NCBI GenBank assembly: GCA_963928055.1
Contig: CAWVDN010000001.1
Location: 1,054,001 to 1,118,000 of the forward strand
From: Scatomonas sp963928055
GTDB taxonomy: Bacteria > Bacillota > Clostridia > Lachnospirales > Lachnospiraceae
Reading direction: 5' to 3'
Length of the DNA: 64,000 bases
Below the pieces are notes generated by a model, which saw only the letters and a program-made list of their open reading frames with translations, made no database searches and was not told the DNA's origin. The first letter of the stretch is position 1. Every line of letters starts with the position of its first letter. Of this stretch, positions 60,370 through 64,000 are shown one piece after another. Made by a program: the position numbers and the translations under genes.

Positions 60370-60495
60370 ACTACATCCCTTCCTCAATTACATAATACAC
60401 CAAAAATCCACGTTGCTACACCCAATACACAACCGTCTTTTCTTATTTTAATACAAAATGCACAAAAAAGAAAGTGAAAATTCTGTGTAATATTG

Positions 60496-61179
60496 TTATT
60501 CTTTTTTCTCTTCCATGGATTTGGCTACCAGCTTCCTGAAAGTCGTCTTTTTCAGCAGTGTATTCCACCACCCTACTTTCAGTCCCGCTTCGTTTTGAAG
60601 TTCAGGGTGTTCTCCCAGCCCGAGCCAGATCTTGCCGCCTACCTTCTGGCGGTTCTCCATCAAAAACTGATCCTGACGGATGCCCTGGAGACCGCTGATG
60701 ATCACATCCGGCGACAGGCTGTTGATCTGGTTGAGGATACTGTCCACAGAGGTGTCGACCCCCGGCACGTCCGCGGCAGCGCCCACGACCCGTATCCCGG
60801 GATACGTCTCTATAAGATACTTTTTCAGTCCTTCCACTTCTTCCTGGCTTTCCCCCAGCAAAAACATGCCCTGATCCTGATTGATCAAATACCAGAACAT
60901 TCTGGCCGGAAATTCATTTTCCGACACTTCCTCGTAAATCTGGCCGGAGGTAATGCCAACAGCTTCCAGAACTTCTTTTTCGCCGATCACGCTCATATCC
61001 AGATTTTCCAGATAAGCCCGCCAGCTCGCTTCCTTCTCCGCCAGCAGTAGCGTATTCATGGTAATGACGCCGATAGAGTCCAGTCTGTCATTATGGAGGA
61101 ATTCCGATAAACGTTCCATCTTCTGATCCACTGTCATGTAGTCCAGCCGCAGACCAAGAACTTCTATTTTATCGTCCAT
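60496..61179 (-). CDS. WecG/TagA/CpsF family glycosyltransferase
   Basis: A 227-residue GT26 family protein. Typical segments: EVLGLRLDYMTVDQKMERL, VITMNTLLLAEKE, FLLGESQEEVEGLKKYL, PDVIISGLQGIRQDQFL and WLGLGEHPEL. Related enzymes transfer N-acetylmannosamine or similar sugars to undecaprenyl-linked intermediates in teichoic acid or polysaccharide synthesis. No other polysaccharide gene is near, so the product is unknown. Confidence 0.82.
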   Translation of the reverse strand: MDDKIEVLGLRLDYMTVDQKMERLSEFLHNDRLDSIGVITMNTLLLAEKEASWRAYLENLDMSVIGEKEVLEAVGITSGQIYEEVSENEFPARMFWYLINQDQGMFLLGESQEEVEGLKKYLIETYPGIRVVGAAADVPGVDTSVDSILNQINSLSPDVIISGLQGIRQDQFLMENRQKVGGKIWLGLGEHPELQNEAGLKVGWWNTLLKKTTFRKLVAKSMEEKKE

Positions 61180-61222
61180 TTTTCATCACATCCCGTACCT
61201 TTGTCTTTGCATGAATAGAAAT

Positions 61223-61251
61223 AGTATAGCAGAACAGCGGAAATAATGCAA
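61223..61251 (-). promoter_or_regulatory. Promoter of the WecG-like gene
   Basis: TTGCAT (61251-61246) and TATACT (61228-61223), 17-bp spacer, placed directly after the glnA terminator. Confidence 0.75.
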
Positions 61252-61252
61252 C

Positions 61253-61287
61253 AAAAAAGGGAATGCGCCGTATTTCCGCGCATTCCC
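61253..61287 (-). terminator. Terminator of glnA
   Basis: On the minus strand GGGAATGCGC and GCGCATTCCC form a perfect 10-bp stem with a nine-base loop, followed by TTTTTTG. Confidence 0.95.
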
Positions 61288-61321
61288 CGATAAAAGCTTC
61301 GTGGCTTTTCCTTCCTCCGGA

Positions 61322-63436
61322 TCACACTTCAAAAAGCAGATCCCCATAAGAAGGCATGGGCCACATTTCCTTGTCCACCAGCATCTCCAGCTCATCCACC
61401 GGCTTACGGAGAGCCTCCATCGCCGGCACTACCTGGCTGTGGTAATACTCCGCCTTCTGCTTGCCTTCTTCCATGCCGCAGGCCTTGGCCTCTGTCTCCC
61501 GAAGAAGCTTCAGAGCCTCCTGAGTCTCTTTCAGAAGGCCGCTGCAGTCCTCCAGCAGATTCTTCTGTACGGAAACCTCCTCAATACCGGCAGCCCGGAT
61601 GGCCACGATGGAATCCGCCAGGGCTTTCGTATAACGGATCACAGCGGGAATAAACTGTTTCGCCGCCATATCGATCATGGTCTTGGCCTCAATGTTCATG
61701 GTCTTGGAATAATTCTCGTATTTTACCTCCACCCGGGATTCCAGCTCGGCCCTGGTAAACACGCCGAACTTTTCAAACAGCTGCACGCTCTTGTCTGTCA
61801 GAAGCTCCGGGATCGCCTCCACCATAGACTTAATATTGGGAAGGCCTCTTCTCTCCGCTTCGGCCACCCAGGCATCGGAATATCCGTTGCCGTTGAAGAT
61901 GATCCTCTGGTGCTCGCTGAAGTTCTTCTTGATCAGATCATGCACCGCATCCTCAAAATCCTCGGCCTTTTCCAGAACATCGCAGACATCGCTGAAGGCC
62001 TCGGCAATAATGGTGTTCAGCACGATATTGGGAGCCGCTATGGAATCTCTGGATCCCACCATACGGAACTCAAATTTGTTGCCGGTAAAGGCAAAGGGCG
62101 AAGTCCGGTTCCGGTCCGTGGCGTCTTTATCCAGCTCGGGCAGGGTACGGACACCGGTCTCCAGCACTTCCTTCTTCTTGCTGCTGGTGGCCATGCCGGT
62201 GCTTACCAGCTGCTCCACCACGTCCTCCAGCTGTTCGCCCAGGAAAATCGAGACAATGGCCGGCGGAGCCTCGTTGGCGCCCAGCCGCTGGTCATTTCCG
62301 GGGTCCGCCGCGGATTCCCTCAGCAGTCCGGCGTGCTCATCCACCGCCTTGATGATACAGGAAAGGATCAGCAGGAATTTGATATTCTCATGGGGCGTCC
62401 TGCCGGGATCCAGCAGATTGATGCCGTCGTCCGTGGTCAGGGACCAGTTATTATGTTTTCCGGAACCGTTGACTCCCGCAAAGGGTTTCTCATGGAGCAG
62501 ACATTTCATGCCATGCTGGGTGGCCACTCGCTTCAGGGTCTGCATGATGATCTGGTTATGATCTACCGCCACATTGGCCTCCGCGTAGATGGGCGCCAGC
62601 TCATGCTGGGCGGGGGCCACCTCATTGTGCTGGGTTTTGGAAGAGACTCCCAGTTTCCAGAGCTCAATATTCACATCTTTCATAAAGGAGGCGACTTTCT
62701 GACGGATCGTGCCGAAGTAATGGTCGTCCATCTCCTGGCCCTTGGGGGGCATGGCTCCGAAAAGGGTCCTGCCGGTGTAAACCAGGTCCTTGCGCTGATA
62801 GAATTTTGTCCTGTCCACCAGGAAGTATTCCTGCTCCGCGCCTACGGAAGGGGTCACCTTTTTCGAGGTAGTATTTCCGAAGAGCCGCAGCAGACGGATG
62901 GCCTGTGTATCCACAGCCTCCATGGACCGCAGCAGCGGAGTTTTCTGATCCAGCGCCTCGCCGGTGTAGGAGCAGAAGGCGGTGGGGATGCAGAGAGTCG
63001 CCCCGGCGGCGTCCTGCCGCACAAAAGCCGGAGAAGTGCAGTCCCAGGCCGTATACCCCCGGGCTTCAAAAGTCGCTCTCAGGCCGCCTGAGGGAAAGGA
63101 GGAAGCATCCGGCTCTCCCTTGATCAGTTCCTTCCCGGAGAAACTCATAAGAACTTTTCCGCTGGGAAGAGGAGCGGTAATGAAGGAATCATGTTTTTCC
63201 GCAGTGACTCCGGTCAGCGGCTGGAACCAGTGGGTGTAGTGGGTCGCGCCTTTTTCAATGGCCCATTCCTTCATCTCATGGGCAATGACGTCAGCCGTCT
63301 CCAGATCCAGATCTCCGCCTTCCGCAATGATATCCTTCAGCTTTTTATAGATCTTTTTCGGAAGCCTCTCCTGCATGACGGTGTCATTAAAGACATTCTC
63401 GCCAAAAATCTCTGATACCTTCACGTATTCTCCCAT
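61322..63436 (-). CDS. glnA: Glutamine synthetase type III
   Basis: A 704-residue GSIII (GlnN type) that joins ammonia and glutamate. Family marks: FNDTVMQERLPKKIYKKL at the N-terminus, THYTHWFQPLTG, TAEKHDSF, TSKKVTPSVGAEQEYFLVD, HNEVAPAQHELAPIYAEAN and NGSGKHNNWSL. The C-terminal 150 residues are helical (LLRETEAKACGMEEGKQKAE). GSIII is far longer than type I. The ATG at 63436 follows AAAGGAG. A long leader with a 14-bp hairpin precedes it. Confidence 0.97.
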   Translation of the reverse strand: MGEYVKVSEIFGENVFNDTVMQERLPKKIYKKLKDIIAEGGDLDLETADVIAHEMKEWAIEKGATHYTHWFQPLTGVTAEKHDSFITAPLPSGKVLMSFSGKELIKGEPDASSFPSGGLRATFEARGYTAWDCTSPAFVRQDAAGATLCIPTAFCSYTGEALDQKTPLLRSMEAVDTQAIRLLRLFGNTTSKKVTPSVGAEQEYFLVDRTKFYQRKDLVYTGRTLFGAMPPKGQEMDDHYFGTIRQKVASFMKDVNIELWKLGVSSKTQHNEVAPAQHELAPIYAEANVAVDHNQIIMQTLKRVATQHGMKCLLHEKPFAGVNGSGKHNNWSLTTDDGINLLDPGRTPHENIKFLLILSCIIKAVDEHAGLLRESAADPGNDQRLGANEAPPAIVSIFLGEQLEDVVEQLVSTGMATSSKKKEVLETGVRTLPELDKDATDRNRTSPFAFTGNKFEFRMVGSRDSIAAPNIVLNTIIAEAFSDVCDVLEKAEDFEDAVHDLIKKNFSEHQRIIFNGNGYSDAWVAEAERRGLPNIKSMVEAIPELLTDKSVQLFEKFGVFTRAELESRVEVKYENYSKTMNIEAKTMIDMAAKQFIPAVIRYTKALADSIVAIRAAGIEEVSVQKNLLEDCSGLLKETQEALKLLRETEAKACGMEEGKQKAEYYHSQVVPAMEALRKPVDELEMLVDKEMWPMPSYGDLLFEV

Positions 63437-63502
63437 ACTTTTCTCCTTTTCCTTTCCTGTTCAAGACGCTTTTCCCGGTTTGCAGCCGCTTATACACTGC
63501 AA

Positions 63503-63536
63503 AAGGGCATTCCACACCATTTTGTAGAACGCCCTT
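63503..63536 (-). promoter_or_regulatory. Leader hairpin of glnA
   Basis: On the minus strand AAGGGCGTTCTACA pairs with TGTGGAATGCCCTT over 14 bp (with G-U pairs) around a six-base loop AAATGG, followed by TTTG-like sequence. A second 6-bp stem (TTGCAG/CTGCAA) comes right after it. This may be an attenuator; the loop does not fit the A1/G4 pattern of ANTAR targets. Confidence 0.6.
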
Positions 63537-63578
63537 GTTACCTACGCATCTGTTATGATAAATCTCTTAACGGAAGTT

Positions 63579-63607
63579 ATTATACAGCGGCTCCCGCTAA
63601 AATGCAA
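63579..63607 (-). promoter_or_regulatory. Promoter of glnA
   Basis: TTGCAT (63607-63602) and TATAAT (63584-63579), 17-bp spacer. The leader is about 135 bases. Confidence 0.85.
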
Positions 63608-63637
63608 GAGATTTTTTGCGATGGCTGAAATCTGTTC

Positions 63638-64000
63638 TCAGGCTTTGCCCACAGAACCGAACAGTTCCATCTTTTCTTTTACCTTTGCCTTGATGGCTTC
63701 CGTACCCGGCAGAAGGAGCTTTCTGGGATCGAAGCCCTTGCCCTGCTGATCCTTGCCTGCCTCGATGTACTCTCTGGTCGCAGCAGCGAACACCAGCTGG
63801 CACTCGGTATTTACGTTGATCTTGGATACTCCCAGATCAATGGCCTTCTTTACCTGCTCGTCCGGAATACCGGTGCCTCCGTGAAGAACCAGCGGCATAG
63901 CTCCGGTCTTCTCCTGTACGGCGGCCAGAGTCTCAAAGCTCAGTCCCTTCCAGTTATCGGGATATACGCCGTGGATGTTGCCGATACCGGCTGCCAGCAT
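63638..64000 (-). CDS. fba: Class II fructose-bisphosphate aldolase, C-terminal part
   Basis: The last 120 residues of the enzyme; the start lies beyond the window. Visible motifs are GIGNIHGVYPDNWKG with a zinc-ligand His, LVLHGGTGIPDEQVKKAI with another, and the substrate-binding loop SKINVNTECQLVF. It cleaves fructose 1,6-bisphosphate to two triose phosphates. It ends 31 bp before the glnA -35. Confidence 0.93.
   Translation of the reverse strand: MLAAGIGNIHGVYPDNWKGLSFETLAAVQEKTGAMPLVLHGGTGIPDEQVKKAIDLGVSKINVNTECQLVFAAATREYIEAGKDQQGKGFDPRKLLLPGTEAIKAKVKEKMELFGSVGKA

Noticed and set aside
61301..63091. 596-codon plus-strand frame opposite glnA
   Set aside because: Antisense shadow of glutamine synthetase III.
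63503..63536. ANTAR-type antitermination target before glnA
   Set aside because: The hexaloop AAATGG lacks the required G at position 4, and the second stem has no hexaloop. Kept only as an unclassified hairpin.

Overview
The window looks like a chromosomal segment of a spore-forming, low-to-medium GC Clostridia, most likely Lachnospiraceae. The reasons are a type III glutamine synthetase, CodY, HrcA/CIRCE control of both chaperone operons, a SigK-type sporulation sigma factor, the gene order IreB-RuvX-DUF1292-RNase J-YlbF-MltG-like-TrmR-U32, and an HPr-like protein of a kind common in that family. Species cannot be named from the sequence alone.

Region 1 (1-7770) is accessory DNA. It is one end of a Tn916-like integrative conjugative element, read on the minus strand: a large sortase-anchored adhesin (thioester domain, Cna-B-type domains, three VaFE repeats), two tandem DUF961 proteins (Tn916 Orf22/Orf23 type) and an FtsK-like coupling ATPase (Orf21 type). 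A small AT-rich membrane-protein gene with its own promoter and terminator sits between the DUF961 pair and the ATPase. An IS3-family element abuts the conjugation module just after the ATPase and runs off the left edge. Short direct repeats at 7652-7767 mark the presumed element end beside rlmI.

Region 2 (7.8-27 kb) is core metabolism and housekeeping: RlmI, a radical SAM protein, a two-domain polyphosphate:AMP phosphotransferase, SfsA, TrmO, YitT, endonuclease III, a lipase-like hydrolase, a YdcZ transporter with a structured leader, the argCJBD operon divergent from argG around an ARG box, an alcohol dehydrogenase/nitrilase/HD/amidase group, and guaB. A 360-bp gap between guaB and groL holds a structured repeat with two MSKKG mini-ORFs.

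Region 3 (27-44 kb) has groSL with CIRCE, codY, topA, dprA, yifB, sigK, putP, and a long minus-strand cluster of RNA modification and RNA decay genes (U32 hydroxylase, TrmR, MltG-like, YlbF, RNase J, DUF1292, ruvX, IreB, MtaB). As written, sigK and ruvX each carry a one-base frame problem at a short homopolymer.

Region 4 (44.5-64 kb) has a Crh-like HPr, the operon hrcA-grpE-dnaK-dnaJ-prmA-rsmE-cysteine desulfurase-thiI, then ftsE-ftsX-ctpA-uvrB, a CdaR/PucR-type regulator, a WecG/TagA glycosyltransferase, glnA type III with a hairpin leader, and the 3' part of a class II fructose-bisphosphate aldolase gene that runs off the right edge.

Nitrogen and stress control are linked here: codY, a near-consensus CodY box before the polyphosphate gene, ARG-box control of arginine synthesis, and HrcA control of both chaperone sets. 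Many promoters are readable as -35/-10 pairs with exactly 17-bp spacers.
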